Shown piece by piece: positions 1-9,709 of a stretch of DNA of 64,000 nucleotides. The notes under the pieces were generated by a model, which worked only from the letters and a program-made list of their open reading frames with translations, made no database searches and was not told the DNA's origin. Source of the stretch: Mycolicibacterium hippocampi (GTDB taxonomy: Bacteria; Actinomycetota; Actinomycetes; Mycobacteriales; Mycobacteriaceae); the NCBI RefSeq assembly GCF_010723735.1, contig NZ_BLLB01000002.1, forward strand, positions 3,224,001 through 3,288,000, in the 5' to 3' direction. The position numbers were made by a program, and so were the translations under genes. Position 1 is the stretch's first letter. Each line of letters opens with the position of its first letter.

Positions 1-1583
1 AGTTCTGCGTCACGGTCACCGGCGTCGTGGAGGTCCGGCCGGAGGGCAACGCCAACCCCGAGATCGCCACCGGTGACGTCGAGGTCAACGCCACCACGCT
101 GACGGTCCTGAGCGAGAGCGCCCCGCTGCCGTTTCAGCTCGACGAGACCGCAGGTGAGGAGGCGCGGCTGAAATACCGGTACCTCGATCTGCGCCGCGAG
201 GGGCCGGGGCAGGCGATTCGGCTGCGCTCCAAGGTCAATGCCGCCGCGCGGGGCGTGCTCGCCGCACACGACTTCGTCGAGATCGAGACCCCGACGCTGA
301 CCCGCTCCACCCCGGAGGGCGCCCGCGATTTCCTGGTGCCCGCCCGGCTGCAGCCAGGGTCGTTCTACGCGCTGCCGCAGAGCCCGCAGCTGTTCAAGCA
401 GCTGCTCATGGTCGCAGGCATGGAGCGCTACTACCAGATCGCGCGGTGCTACCGCGACGAGGACTTCCGCGCCGACCGCCAGCCTGAGTTCACCCAGCTG
501 GACATGGAGATGAGCTTCGTCGACGCCGATGACGTGATCGCGGTGTCGGAGGAAGTGCTGCGGGCGGTGTGGTCGACGATCGGCTACGACCTGCCGCTGC
601 CGTTGCCGCGGATCAGCTACGCCGAGGCGATGCGCCGGTTCGGTTCGGACAAACCCGACCTGCGATTCGGACTGGAGCTCGTGGAGTGCGCCGAGTACTT
701 CGCCGACACCCCGTTCCGGGTGTTCCAGGCTCCCTATGTCGGCGCGGTGGTGATGCCGGGCGGGGCCTCGCAGCCGCGCCGGACCCTCGACGGCTGGCAG
801 GAGTTCGCCAAGCAGCGCGGGCACAAGGGGCTGGCCTACGTGCTGATCGGTGACGACGGAGAGCTGGGCGGACCTGTCGCCAAGAACCTCTCCGACGCCG
901 AGCGTGACGGACTGGCCGCACACGTCGGCGCCAAACCGGGGGACTGCGTGTTCTTCGCCGCCGGGTCGGCCAAGTCGGCACGGGCACTGCTGGGGGCCAC
1001 CCGCATCGAGATCGCCAAGCGCCTCGACCTGATCGACCCGACCGCCTGGGCCTTCACCTGGGTGATCGACTGGCCGCTGTTCGAAGCGGCCGACGACGCG
1101 ACCGCGGCAGGGGACGTGGCCGTGGGGTCGGGGGCATGGACGGCCAGCCACCACGCGTTCACCGCGCCGGCGCCAGAGTCGGAGGCGACGTTCGACACCG
1201 ATCCCGGCTCCGCGCTCGCCGACGCCTACGACATCGTCTGCAACGGCAACGAGATCGGTGGCGGCTCGCTGCGCATCCACCGCCGCGATGTCCAGGAACG
1301 GGTGTTCGCGATGATGGGCATCAGCAAGGACGAAGCCGAGGAGAAATTCGGATTCCTGTTGGATGCCTTCACCTTCGGTGCGCCACCGCACGGCGGCATC
1401 GCCTTCGGCTGGGACCGGATCGTGGCGCTGCTGGCGGGGCTGGACTCGATCAGGGAGGTGATCGCGTTCCCGAAGAGCGGCGGCGGGGTGGATCCGCTGA
1501 CCGACGCGCCTGCGCCGATCACCGCACAGCAGCGCAAGGAATCCGGAATAGATGCCAAGCCGGAAAAGCTGGAGAAGTCATGA
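1..1583 (+). CDS. aspS: Aspartyl-tRNA synthetase, 5'-truncated by the window edge
   Basis: Class II aminoacyl-tRNA synthetase that charges tRNA-Asp; mycobacteria also have GatCAB, so the family enzyme is usually non-discriminating (tRNA-Asp/Asn). The reading frame is open from base 3 and already inside the N-terminal OB-fold ([17 protein letters not shown]), so about 70 residues lie outside the window; a GTG at 27 is internal. Visible are motif 2 ([19 protein letters not shown]), the GAD insertion domain in the middle, the [12 protein letters not shown] stretch, and motif 3 near the C-terminus ([16 protein letters not shown]). The stop TGA at 1581-1583 overlaps the ATG of the next gene, suggesting translational coupling. 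Confidence 0.97.
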   Translation, partial: FCVTVTGVVEVRPEGNANPEIATGDVEVNATTLTVLSESAPLPFQLDETAGEEARLKYRYLDLRREGPGQAIRLRSKVNAAARGVLAAHDFVEIETPTLTRSTPEGARDFLVPARLQPGSFYALPQSPQLFKQLLMVAGMERYYQIARCYRDEDFRADRQPEFTQLDMEMSFVDADDVIAVSEEVLRAVWSTIGYDLPLPLPRISYAEAMRRFGSDKPDLRFGLELVECAEYFADTPFRVFQAPYVGAVVMPGGASQPRRTLDGWQEFAKQRGHKGLAYVLIGDDGELGGPVAKNLSDAERDGLAAHVGAKPGDCVFFAAGSAKSARALLGATRIEIAKRLDLIDPTAWAFTWVIDWPLFEAADDATAAGDVAVGSGAWTASHHAFTAPAPESEATFDTDPGSALADAYDIVCNGNEIGGGSLRIHRRDVQERVFAMMGISKDEAEEKFGFLLDAFTFGAPPHGGIAFGWDRIVALLAGLDSIREVIAFPKSGGGVDPLTDAPAPITAQQRKESGIDAKPEKLEKS

Positions 1584-2029
1584 CCGAACCGGACAAGGAC
1601 AAGCTCGTCGCGGACACCGCGGCGCTCGACGACTTCAACCGCGCCATCGTCGAGGAGTTCCGCGCCAACGGCGGTAAGGTCGGCGGCCCGTTCGAAGGTG
1701 CCACTCTTCTGCTGCTGCACACCACCGGCGCCAAGACGGGCAAGACCCGTCTTTCGCCGCTGGCCTACCTCACCGTCGACGAGAAGATGCTGATCATCGG
1801 GTCGTACGCGGGTGCGCCGAAGGATCCCGCCTGGGTGCACAATCTGCGCGCCAATCCGCGGGCGTACATCGAGGTGGGCACCGACGCTTACGACGTGGAC
1901 GTGCGCGAGCTTCCTGCCGACGAGCGCGACGCCACCTACCCGAAGATCATCGAGCTGGCGCCGGTGTTCGCCGAGTATCAGGCAAAGACGGCACGGGCCA
2001 TCCCACTGTTCGAACTGACCCGAACCTAG
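1580..2029 (+). CDS. Ddn-family F420-dependent nitroreductase/quinone reductase-like protein
   Basis: 149-residue protein of the DDN (deazaflavin-dependent nitroreductase) family, typical of mycobacteria, in which members reduce quinones, nitroimidazoles or other acceptors with F420H2. Family features seen are the [19 protein letters not shown] core strand-turn, the [12 protein letters not shown] motif and a C-terminal ending in a short hydrophobic helix. The start ATG at 1580 is chosen because it overlaps the aspS stop (ATGA) and gives a normal family length. The substrate cannot be told from sequence. It probably shares the aspS transcript; a large palindrome follows directly downstream. 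Confidence 0.85.
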   Translation: MTEPDKDKLVADTAALDDFNRAIVEEFRANGGKVGGPFEGATLLLLHTTGAKTGKTRLSPLAYLTVDEKMLIIGSYAGAPKDPAWVHNLRANPRAYIEVGTDAYDVDVRELPADERDATYPKIIELAPVFAEYQAKTARAIPLFELTRT

Positions 2030-2040
2030 CCCGCCCAACC

Positions 2041-2101
2041 GCCGGAACGGTATTCCAGCAGGGCGTCTCTCGACTTTTCGCTGCTGGAATACCGTTCCGG
2101 C
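2041..2101. repeat. 61-bp palindromic element, copy 1
   Basis: Perfect 21-bp inverted repeat, arms 2041-2061 and 2081-2101, with a 19-nt loop at 2062-2080. The left arm begins GCCGGAACGGTATTCC. It lies between the nitroreductase stop and the HxlR gene, where it could terminate the aspS transcript. A second copy at 43688-43748 has the same arm length, same loop length and related loop sequence, so this is a repeat family and not just a terminator. Confidence 0.9.
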
Positions 2102-2137
2102 GAGGGTCTGGGTATAGGACCGGAGACCCAGAGTATT

Positions 2138-2614
2138 GTGAACGCCATGACAGTGCTGCAGGGCCGCCTGGTCGACCGGGACGCCTGGTCGGCGGTGGGC
2201 CAGTGTCCGATCGAGAAGACCATCGAACTGCTCGGTGCCAAGTCGGCGATGCTCATCCTGCGCGAGGCCTATTACGGCACCACCCGCTTCGACGACTTCT
2301 GGCGCCGCGTCGGCGTCACCAAGGCTGCGGCCTCCGCGCGCCTGTCCGATCTGGTCGAGGCAGGCCTACTGGAGCGGCGACCATATCGCGAACCGGGCCA
2401 GCGAAGCCGCGACGAATACGTGCTCACCCCGGCCGGAGTGGACTTCATGCCGGTGGTGTGGGCGATGTTCGACTGGGGCCAGCGGCATCTGCCTGCGCCG
2501 GCGCCGCTTCGGCTCACGCACGAGGGCTGTGGAGCCGACACTGCCGTGGTGCTGCGCTGTGAGGAGGGCCACGTGGTGCCGCTCGATGGACTCGGGGTCC
2601 GGATCCGCCGGTAG
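2138..2614 (+). CDS. HxlR-family winged-helix transcriptional regulator
   Basis: Winged-helix DNA-binding protein of about 158 residues. The N-terminal conserved Cys (C23 in GQCPIEKTIELLGAK) followed by the ILREAYYGTTRFDDF recognition region and the wing (LLERRPYREPGQRSRDEYVLTPAG) are typical of HxlR/DUF24 regulators, which often sense redox or electrophiles through that Cys. The C-terminus carries extra Cys residues (GCGADTAVVLRCEEGH) that might bind metal or extend redox sensing; this is inference. GTG 2138 has GGAG at 2122-2125 upstream; ATG 2147 is an in-frame alternative. No partner gene is divergent, so its target is not evident. Confidence 0.88.
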   Translation: MNAMTVLQGRLVDRDAWSAVGQCPIEKTIELLGAKSAMLILREAYYGTTRFDDFWRRVGVTKAAASARLSDLVEAGLLERRPYREPGQRSRDEYVLTPAGVDFMPVVWAMFDWGQRHLPAPAPLRLTHEGCGADTAVVLRCEEGHVVPLDGLGVRIRR

Positions 2615-2691
2615 GGTTCGGTTCAACCGGCGGGCTTCACAGACGTGACGCGACCTGCATCGCCGTCCCGGTTGTGATGGGATTTGACGTT

Positions 2692-5600
2692 ATGGGTATC
2701 AAGGTGGCGCTGGAGCACCGCACCAGCTACACGTTCGACCGCCTCATCGAGGTCTATCCACACGTGGTCCGCCTGCGCCCAGCGCCGCACTCACGTACCC
2801 CCATCGAGGCCTACTCATTGCAGGTCGAGCCCGCCGACCACTTCGTCAACTGGCAGCAGGACGCATTCGGCAACTTCATGGCCCGGTTGGTCTTCCCGAC
2901 CCGCACGCGCAGCCTGACCATCACCGTCGGGTTGATCGCCGACCTGAAGGTGATCAACCCGTTCGACTTCTTCATCGAGGATTACGCCGAGTGCGTCGGC
3001 TTCGAGTACCCCAAGGCGCTGGCCGAGGATCTCAAGCCCTACCTCCGGCCGGTCGACGAGCACGGCGAGGCGTCCGGGCCGGGTGACCTCGCCGAGGCGT
3101 GGGTGCACAATTTCTCTGTCGCCCGCGGCACCCGGACGATCGATTTCCTGGTCGCGCTCAACCGGGCGGTGAACGCCGATGTCGGCTACAGCGTCCGGAT
3201 GGAACCGGGCGTGCAGACACCGGATTTCACGTTGCGGACGGGGATCGGGTCATGCCGGGACTCGGCGTGGCTGCTGGTGTCGATCCTGCGCCAGATGGGT
3301 CTGGCGGCCAGATTTGTCTCCGGGTACCTGGTCCAGCTGACTTCCGACGTGGAAGCGCTGGACGGGCCGTCGGGCCCGGCAGCGGACTTCACCGATCTGC
3401 ACGCCTGGACCGAGGTGTACATCCCGGGCGCCGGGTGGATCGGCCTGGATCCCACCTCGGGCCTGTTCGCCGGCGAGGGTCACATCCCGTTGTCGGCCAC
3501 GCCGCATCCCGAGTCGGCGGCACCCATCACCGGCTCGACCGAACCGTGCGAGACCACGCTGGAGTTCACCAACGTGGTCACGCGGGTGCACGAGGATCCG
3601 CGTGTCACGCTGCCCTACAACGACGAGTCATGGGCGCAGATCCAAGCTCTCGGGGCACGGGTCGACGACCGCCTGGCCGCCGGTGACGTCCGGCTCACCG
3701 TGGGCGGCGAACCCACCTTCGTCTCGATCGACAATCAGGTCGACCCGGAGTGGACCACCGACGCGGACGGTCCGCACAAGCGCGAACGAGCCTCGGCCCT
3801 GGCGGCGCGGCTGAAGGCGTTGTGGGCGCCCCAGGGGCTGGTGCAGCGCAGTCAGGGCAAGTGGTACCCGGGAGAGCTGCTGCCGCGCTGGCAGATCGGG
3901 CTGTTCTGGCGCACCGACGGAAAACCACTGTGGACCGACGAAGCGCTGCTGGCCGACCCGTGGGCCGAACAGCCGCAGGCTCCCTCGCTCGATCCCGACA
4001 CGGCCCGGCAACTCCTCGCCGCCATCGCCGAAGGGCTGGGGCTGCCCGACAGCCAGGTCCGCCCGGCGTTCGAGGACCCGCTGAGCAGACTGGCGGATGC
4101 GGTGCGCCAACCCGAGGGGGACCCGGTCGCCGGGGAGGACGACCTGGCCTCCGACAGCCCGCGGGCCCGCGCGGCACTGTTGGCTCGTCTCGAGTCCGCG
4201 GTCACCGAACCCGCGGCGTACGTACTCCCGTTGCATCGCCTCGAAGACGGGTCGGCCTGGGCCAGCGCCGACTGGAGGTTGCGTCGGGGGCGCATCGTGC
4301 TGCTCGACGGTGATTCGCCCGCGGGCCTGCGGCTGCCACTGAAGTCCATCAGCTGGGAACCGCCGCCGGTGACCTTCGACGCCGATCCGATGGAGTCCCG
4401 GCCGCCGCTGCGGGACCCCGCCGCCGAGACCGAGGACGACGCGGCGGTGGTCGAGGATGCCGACCCGATGCCGACCACCGCCCTGGTCGGCGAGGTCCGC
4501 GAAGGCGTCCTGTATGTGTTCCTGCCGCCCACCGAGGAACTGGACGACTTCGTCGACCTGATCCATCGGATCGAGGCCGCCGCGGCCAAGGTCGGCTCCC
4601 CGCTGGTGGTCGAGGGATACGGTCCGCCGACAGATGTCCGGCTGCAGTCGATGTCGGTCACGCCGGACCCGGGCGTCATTGAGGTCAATGTGGCGCCGAC
4701 GTCCAGCTTCGCCGAGCAGCGCGAGCAACTGGAAGGGCTGTACGCCCAGGCTCGTCTGGCACGCCTGTCCACCGAGGCCTTCGACGTCGACGGCACCCAC
4801 GGCGGCACCGGGGGAGGCAACCACATCACCCTCGGCGGTATCACCCCCGCCGATTCGCCGCTGCTGCGGCGTCCCGATCTGCTGGTCTCGCTGCTGACGT
4901 ACTGGCAGCGTCATCCGTCACTGTCGTACCTGTTCGCCGGCAGGTTCATCGGCACGACATCGCAGGCGCCGCGCGTCGACGAGGGCCGCCCGGACTCGAT
5001 CTACGAACTCGAGATCGCCTTCGCCGAGATCGCGCGGCTGTCAAAATCCGAAGGTGGTCCGAGGCAGGATCATGGTCGCTCCGCAAGCGTCCCTCCGGAT
5101 CATGGTCGCTCCGCAAGCTCCGCTCCGTGGATTCCCGACAGGGCCCTGCGCCATCTTCTCACCGACATCACCGGCAACACCCATCGTGCCGAGTTCTGCA
5201 TCGACAAGCTCTACAGCCCGGACAGTCCCCGCGGCAGGCTCGGACTTCTCGAGCTGCGCGGGTTCGAGATGCCGCCGCACTACCAGATGGCCATGGTGCA
5301 GTCGCTGCTGGTGCGATCTCTGGTCGCCTGGTTCTGGGACGAGCCGCTACGCGCCCCGCTGATCCGCCACGGCGCCAACCTGCACGGCCGGTACCTGTTG
5401 CCGCACTTCCTGATTCAAGACATCGCGGAGGTGGCCGCGGACCTGCGGGCCCACGGCATCGATTTCGACACCAGCTGGCTGGATCCGTTCACCGAGTTCC
5501 GGTTCCCGCGCATCGGGACCGCGGTGTTCGGGGGCGTGGAGATCGAGTTGCGCGGCGCCATCGAGCCGTGGAACGTGCTGGGCGAGGAGTCCACGGCGGG

Positions 5601-6078
5601 CGGCACCACCCGCTACGTCGACTCCTCGGTCGAACGGATCCAGGTCCGGCTGATCGGCGCCGACCGACAGCGCTACATCGTCACCGTCAACGGCCACCCG
5701 ATCCCGATGCTGGCCACCGACAACCCCGACGTCCAGGTAGGTGGGGTGCGTTATCGAGCCTGGCAGCCGCCCAGCGCGCTGCACCCGACGATCACCGTCG
5801 ATGGGCCGCTACGGTTCGAACTCGTCGATTCCGCATCCGGGGTGTCCCGGGGCGGCTGCACCTACCACGTCTCCCACCCGGGTGGACGGGCGTACGACGC
5901 CCCGCCGGTCAACGCCGTCGAGGCCGAGTCGCGGCGTGGTCGCCGCTTCGAGGCGAGTGGTTTCACGCCGGGCAAGGCCGACCTGACCGGTCTGCGGGAG
6001 AAGCAGGCACGTCAGTCGACCGACGTGGGCGCGCCGGGGATCTTGGATCTGCGGCGAGTGCGTACCGTGCTGCAGTAA
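2692..6078 (+). CDS. Giant transglutaminase-like / DUF2126 protein
   Basis: About 1128 residues. The N-terminal transglutaminase N-domain is followed by a papain-fold transglutaminase core with the complete triad Cys188 ([10 protein letters not shown]), His237 (DLHAWTEVY) and Asp253 (GLDPTSG), then the long DUF2126 region to the C-terminus (motifs [13 protein letters not shown] and [13 protein letters not shown]). Homologous to mycobacterial Rv2566. Such proteins always travel with ATP-grasp/alpha-E proteins and are thought to make or cut isopeptide/amide bonds; the substrate is unknown. ATG 2692 is chosen because family members begin [15 protein letters not shown]; upstream in-frame starts add six residues. 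The stop overlaps the next ATG (TAATG). A 30-bp in-frame tandem repeat lies inside (5067-5118). Confidence 0.92.
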   Translation: MGIKVALEHRTSYTFDRLIEVYPHVVRLRPAPHSRTPIEAYSLQVEPADHFVNWQQDAFGNFMARLVFPTRTRSLTITVGLIADLKVINPFDFFIEDYAECVGFEYPKALAEDLKPYLRPVDEHGEASGPGDLAEAWVHNFSVARGTRTIDFLVALNRAVNADVGYSVRMEPGVQTPDFTLRTGIGSCRDSAWLLVSILRQMGLAARFVSGYLVQLTSDVEALDGPSGPAADFTDLHAWTEVYIPGAGWIGLDPTSGLFAGEGHIPLSATPHPESAAPITGSTEPCETTLEFTNVVTRVHEDPRVTLPYNDESWAQIQALGARVDDRLAAGDVRLTVGGEPTFVSIDNQVDPEWTTDADGPHKRERASALAARLKALWAPQGLVQRSQGKWYPGELLPRWQIGLFWRTDGKPLWTDEALLADPWAEQPQAPSLDPDTARQLLAAIAEGLGLPDSQVRPAFEDPLSRLADAVRQPEGDPVAGEDDLASDSPRARAALLARLESAVTEPAAYVLPLHRLEDGSAWASADWRLRRGRIVLLDGDSPAGLRLPLKSISWEPPPVTFDADPMESRPPLRDPAAETEDDAAVVEDADPMPTTALVGEVREGVLYVFLPPTEELDDFVDLIHRIEAAAAKVGSPLVVEGYGPPTDVRLQSMSVTPDPGVIEVNVAPTSSFAEQREQLEGLYAQARLARLSTEAFDVDGTHGGTGGGNHITLGGITPADSPLLRRPDLLVSLLTYWQRHPSLSYLFAGRFIGTTSQAPRVDEGRPDSIYELEIAFAEIARLSKSEGGPRQDHGRSASVPPDHGRSASSAPWIPDRALRHLLTDITGNTHRAEFCIDKLYSPDSPRGRLGLLELRGFEMPPHYQMAMVQSLLVRSLVAWFWDEPLRAPLIRHGANLHGRYLLPHFLIQDIAEVAADLRAHGIDFDTSWLDPFTEFRFPRIGTAVFGGVEIELRGAIEPWNVLGEESTAGGTTRYVDSSVERIQVRLIGADRQRYIVTVNGHPIPMLATDNPDVQVGGVRYRAWQPPSALHPTITVDGPLRFELVDSASGVSRGGCTYHVSHPGGRAYDAPPVNAVEAESRRGRRFEASGFTPGKADLTGLREKQARQSTDVGAPGILDLRRVRTVLQ
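5067..5118. repeat. Intragenic 30-bp-period direct repeat in the transglutaminase gene
   Basis: A 22-bp unit starting GGATCATGGTCGCTCC occurs at 5067-5088 and 5097-5118, period 30 bp, so it is in frame and encodes DHGRSAS twice. It sits in a linker just before the conserved [13 protein letters not shown] block, which suggests a tolerated insertion or slippage product in a non-conserved loop. Confidence 0.9.
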
Positions 6079-8780
6079 TGGCACTTCCCGCAACAGGTCC
6101 GGCACCCCGGTCGGGCGCCGGGTCCCTCGACTTCGACAACCCGCTGGCGCCCTACCGCACCATGCGGGCCCAGCCGGCACTGTTCGACGTCCAGCCGACC
6201 CTGCGGGACCCGGGACCCGGTTACGACGAATTCGTTGACGAGGCAGGCGAGGTCCGGCCCGCCTGGCAGGAACTCGCGGACTGTCTGAACGAGCGTGGCC
6301 GCGGCGGACTCGACCGACTGCGGGCCGTGGTGCGCAGCCTGGTGGACAACGACGGCATCACCTTCATCCAGGTCGATCACAACGGCGAGGCGATCACCAA
6401 CGGAGACGGCACGGCGGTGCCCGGGCCCTGGCAGCTCGACGCACTGCCGCTGGTGATCTCCGCCGCGGACTGGGACACACTCGAAGCCGGGCTGGTGCAG
6501 CGTTCGAGGCTGCTGGATGCCGTCCTGACCGACCTGTACGGGGAGCGGCGCTCGGTCACCAGCGGCGTGCTGCCACCCCAGCTGTTGTTCGCCCATCCCG
6601 GCTATGTGCGGGCCGCCCGAGGCATCGAGGTACCGGGCCGCCACCAGCTTTTCCTGCACGGATGTGACATCAGCCGGTCCTCGTCGGGCGAGTTCCTGGT
6701 CAACGCCGACTGGACGCAGGCGCCCTCCGGGGCCGGGTATGCGCTCGCGGACCGGCGTGTTGTCGCGCACGCCATCCCGGACCTCTACGAACAGATCGGG
6801 CCGCGCCCGGCCTCGCCGTGGGCCCAGGCGCTGCGGCTGGCCCTGGTCGACGCCGCCCCCGAATCGGCCGAGGAGCCGGTGGTGGTGGTGCTGAGCCCGG
6901 GCATCTTCTCCGAGACCGCGTTCGACCAGGCCTACCTCGCCAGTGTGCTGGGCTTCCCGCTTGTCGAGAGCGCCGACCTGGTGGTCCGCGAGGGCAAACT
7001 GTGGATGCGGTCCATGGGCACGCTGAACCGGGTGGACGTGGTGCTGCGCCGGGTCGACGCCGACTTCGTCGATCCCCTGGACCTGCGTGCGGATTCCCGG
7101 CTCGGGGTGGTGGGACTGGTCGAGGTGCTGCGCCGGGGCGCGGTGACGGTGGTCAACACCATCGGAAGTGGGGTGCTGGAAAGCCCTGGGCTACTTCGAT
7201 TCCTGCCCGAACTGGCCGAGGAGTTGCTAGGCGAGACGCCGCTGCTGCAAACCGCGCCTGTCTACTGGGGCGGCATCGACGTGGAGCGCTCCCACCTGCT
7301 GACCAACCTGTCCTCCCTGTTGATCCGACCGGTCACCGGGGGCGAACCCATCGTCGGCCCGGAACTGTCGGCGGCGCAGCTCGAGGAGCTGGCGGCCCGC
7401 ATCGAAGCCGACCCATGGCAGTGGACCGGGCAGGAGCTACCGCAGTTCTCCTCGGCCCCTTCCGATTACCGCCCCGGCGGGCTGTCGTCTGCCAGCGTCG
7501 GGATGCGGTTGTTCACGGTGGCTCAGCACAGCGGCTACGCGCCGATGATCGGTGGTCTGGGCTATCTGCTGGCATCGGGGTCCGCCGCCTACCGCCTCAA
7601 CACCGTTGCGGCCAAGGATATCTGGGTTCGTACCCCGACGCGGGTGACGGCGGAGGTGGCGACGGCACCGCAGGTCGAGGTGCCCGAGGAGACCGTGGTC
7701 GCCGAGCTGCCGTCGTTGGTCACCTCGAGTCCGACGCATGCGATCAGTTCGCCCCGTGTGCTGTCGGATCTGTTCTGGATCGGCCGGTACGCCGAGCGCG
7801 CGGAGAACATGGCCCGGCTGCTGACGGTCACCCGCGAGCGCTATCACGAGTATCGCTATCGGCGCGCGCTGGCCGGCAGCGAATGTGTGCCGGTGTTGCT
7901 TACGGCACTGGGCCGGATCACCGGGACTGATACCGGCGCCAGCGGGGACTATGCCGAGTTGGTGGCGACGGCGCCGACCACGCTGTGGTCACTGACCGCC
8001 GATCGCTACCGCCCCGGTTCGCTCGCCCAGTCCGTGGAGCGTCTCAGTCTGGCCGCCCGGGCGGTCCGGGACCAGATGTCCAACGACACCTGGATGGTGC
8101 TCTCCGCCCTCGAGCGCGCGCTGCTGCACAGCCCCGAGACCCCGCCGGATTCTCGCGCCGAGGGTGATGCGTTCCTGTCGTCGACGAACACCCTGACGCT
8201 GGCGGGCATGCTCGCGCTCTCCGGGGTGGTCGCCGAATCGATGGTGCACGACGTCGGTTGGACGATGATGGACATCGGCAAACGGATCGAGCGCGGGCTT
8301 GCACTCACCGCGCTGCTGCGGGCCACGCTGACCAAAGCCCGGCTACCCGATGCAGAGCAGACGATCACCGAGTCGACCCTGATCGCGTGCGAATCGCTGG
8401 TGATCTACCGCAGGCGCAATCCCGGCACGGTCAGCATCGCCGGGGTCGCCGAACTGGTGTTGTTCGACGCGGACAACCCGCGATCGCTGGTCTACCAGCT
8501 GGAGCGGCTGCGCACCGACCTCAAAGCGCTGCCCGGCGCATCGGGGTCGTCACGGCCGGAACGGATGGTCGACGAGATCGCCACCCGGCTGCGCCGCATC
8601 GAGCCGGCCGAGCTGGAGGAGGTCACCTCCGAGGGGGCACGCGACGAACTCGAGGGACTCCTCACCGGGATCCATCGTGACCTGCGTGAGTTGTCGGGCG
8701 TCATCACCGCCACCCACCTGTCGCTGCCCGGCGGCATGCAGCCGCTGTGGGGTCCCGACGCTCGACGGGTGATGCCGTGA
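6078..8780 (+). CDS. Circularly permuted ATP-grasp + alpha-E domain protein
   Basis: About 900 residues, homologous to mycobacterial Rv2567. The N-terminal two thirds is a circularly permuted ATP-grasp type 2 domain (YLYGERRSVTSGVLPPQLL-like region near residue 150, the GVLESPGLLRFLPEL stretch near 370, KDIWVRTPTRV near 515). The C-terminal third, from about residue 555 (RVLSDLFWIGRYAERAENMARLL), is the alpha-helical alpha-E domain. ATP-grasp enzymes of this class are predicted to form peptide bonds on peptides or proteins. The ATG overlaps the preceding stop and the GTG of the next transglutaminase overlaps this stop, so all are one translational unit. Function remains a family-level prediction. 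Confidence 0.9.
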   Translation: MALPATGPAPRSGAGSLDFDNPLAPYRTMRAQPALFDVQPTLRDPGPGYDEFVDEAGEVRPAWQELADCLNERGRGGLDRLRAVVRSLVDNDGITFIQVDHNGEAITNGDGTAVPGPWQLDALPLVISAADWDTLEAGLVQRSRLLDAVLTDLYGERRSVTSGVLPPQLLFAHPGYVRAARGIEVPGRHQLFLHGCDISRSSSGEFLVNADWTQAPSGAGYALADRRVVAHAIPDLYEQIGPRPASPWAQALRLALVDAAPESAEEPVVVVLSPGIFSETAFDQAYLASVLGFPLVESADLVVREGKLWMRSMGTLNRVDVVLRRVDADFVDPLDLRADSRLGVVGLVEVLRRGAVTVVNTIGSGVLESPGLLRFLPELAEELLGETPLLQTAPVYWGGIDVERSHLLTNLSSLLIRPVTGGEPIVGPELSAAQLEELAARIEADPWQWTGQELPQFSSAPSDYRPGGLSSASVGMRLFTVAQHSGYAPMIGGLGYLLASGSAAYRLNTVAAKDIWVRTPTRVTAEVATAPQVEVPEETVVAELPSLVTSSPTHAISSPRVLSDLFWIGRYAERAENMARLLTVTRERYHEYRYRRALAGSECVPVLLTALGRITGTDTGASGDYAELVATAPTTLWSLTADRYRPGSLAQSVERLSLAARAVRDQMSNDTWMVLSALERALLHSPETPPDSRAEGDAFLSSTNTLTLAGMLALSGVVAESMVHDVGWTMMDIGKRIERGLALTALLRATLTKARLPDAEQTITESTLIACESLVIYRRRNPGTVSIAGVAELVLFDADNPRSLVYQLERLRTDLKALPGASGSSRPERMVDEIATRLRRIEPAELEEVTSEGARDELEGLLTGIHRDLRELSGVITATHLSLPGGMQPLWGPDARRVMP

Positions 8781-9709
8781 CCGCGTTCCCGGACGGTCCC
8801 ACCGCATCGGTGACGAGCCGGTGCTACGAGGTCACCCACCGCACCGAGTATCGATACTCCGATGTGGTCACCAGTTCCTACGGCCGGGGCTTTCTCATCC
8901 CACGGGACTCGGCGCGCCAGCGATGCCTGTTCCACGAGTTGGTGATCGAACCGGAGGCCGCCGACAGCTCCACCAGCCGTGACGCGTACGGCAACCTGAG
9001 TGCGTACTTCCATGTCATCGAGCGGCACCGCAAACTCCGTATCACCAGCCGTTCGGTCGTCGAGGTCGACGCGCCGCCACCGGACCTCTACCAGGGCCCG
9101 TCGGCGGTGGCGCCCTGGGAGATCGCCCGCCCGGTCGGCACCGACGGGGCACTGGCCACCGAGTTCACGCTGGACCTGCAACCCCCGGAGATCACCGAGG
9201 AACTGCGCGCCTACGCGGCACCGAGTTTCACGGCCGGTCGGCCGCTGATCGAGGTGCTGCGCGACCTGACGTCGCGGATCTACACGGACTTCACCTATCG
9301 GTCGGGATCGACGACGGTGTCCACCAAGGTGAGCGAGGTTTTGGCGGCCCGAGAAGGGGTATGTCAGGACTTCGCGCGGCTCGCGATCGCCTGCCTGCGT
9401 GCCAACGGTCTGGCCGCCAGCTACGTCTCCGGTTATCTGGCGACCGACCCTCCGCCCGGGAAGGAACGCATGGTGGGTATCGACGCGACACACGCCTGGG
9501 CATCGGTGTGGACGCCTCAGAACCTGTGGCTCGGCCTGGACCCGACGAACAATCAGATGGTTGACGAGCGCTACGTCACAGTGGGGTTCGGTCGTGACTA
9601 CGCCGACGTGCCCCCGCTGCGCGGAATCATCTACACCGACTCGGAGCGCAGCGTCATCGACGTCGCCGTCGACGTGGCGCCCTGCACCGGGGGAGTGCTC
9701 GATGCGTGA
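8777..9709 (+). CDS. Transglutaminase-like cysteine peptidase/ligase
   Basis: 310 residues from GTG 8777, which overlaps the upstream stop (GTGA). An N-terminal bacterial transglutaminase-associated domain (CYEVTHRTEYRYSDVV) precedes a transglutaminase core with triad Cys196 (EGVCQDFARL), His239 (ATHAWASVW) and Asp255 (GLDPTNNQ). Homologous to Rv2569c. It has no signal peptide, so it acts in the cytosol with the ATP-grasp/alpha-E partner. In M. tuberculosis, as remembered, the orthologous gene is on the opposite strand to Rv2566-67; here all four genes are co-directional. Confidence 0.92.
   Translation: MTAFPDGPTASVTSRCYEVTHRTEYRYSDVVTSSYGRGFLIPRDSARQRCLFHELVIEPEAADSSTSRDAYGNLSAYFHVIERHRKLRITSRSVVEVDAPPPDLYQGPSAVAPWEIARPVGTDGALATEFTLDLQPPEITEELRAYAAPSFTAGRPLIEVLRDLTSRIYTDFTYRSGSTTVSTKVSEVLAAREGVCQDFARLAIACLRANGLAASYVSGYLATDPPPGKERMVGIDATHAWASVWTPQNLWLGLDPTNNQMVDERYVTVGFGRDYADVPPLRGIIYTDSERSVIDVAVDVAPCTGGVLDA

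Noticed and set aside
5127..6077. N-terminal extension of the ATP-grasp/alpha-E protein
   Set aside because: It runs in another frame of the transglutaminase gene; ATG 6078 overlaps the previous stop and gives the normal length.
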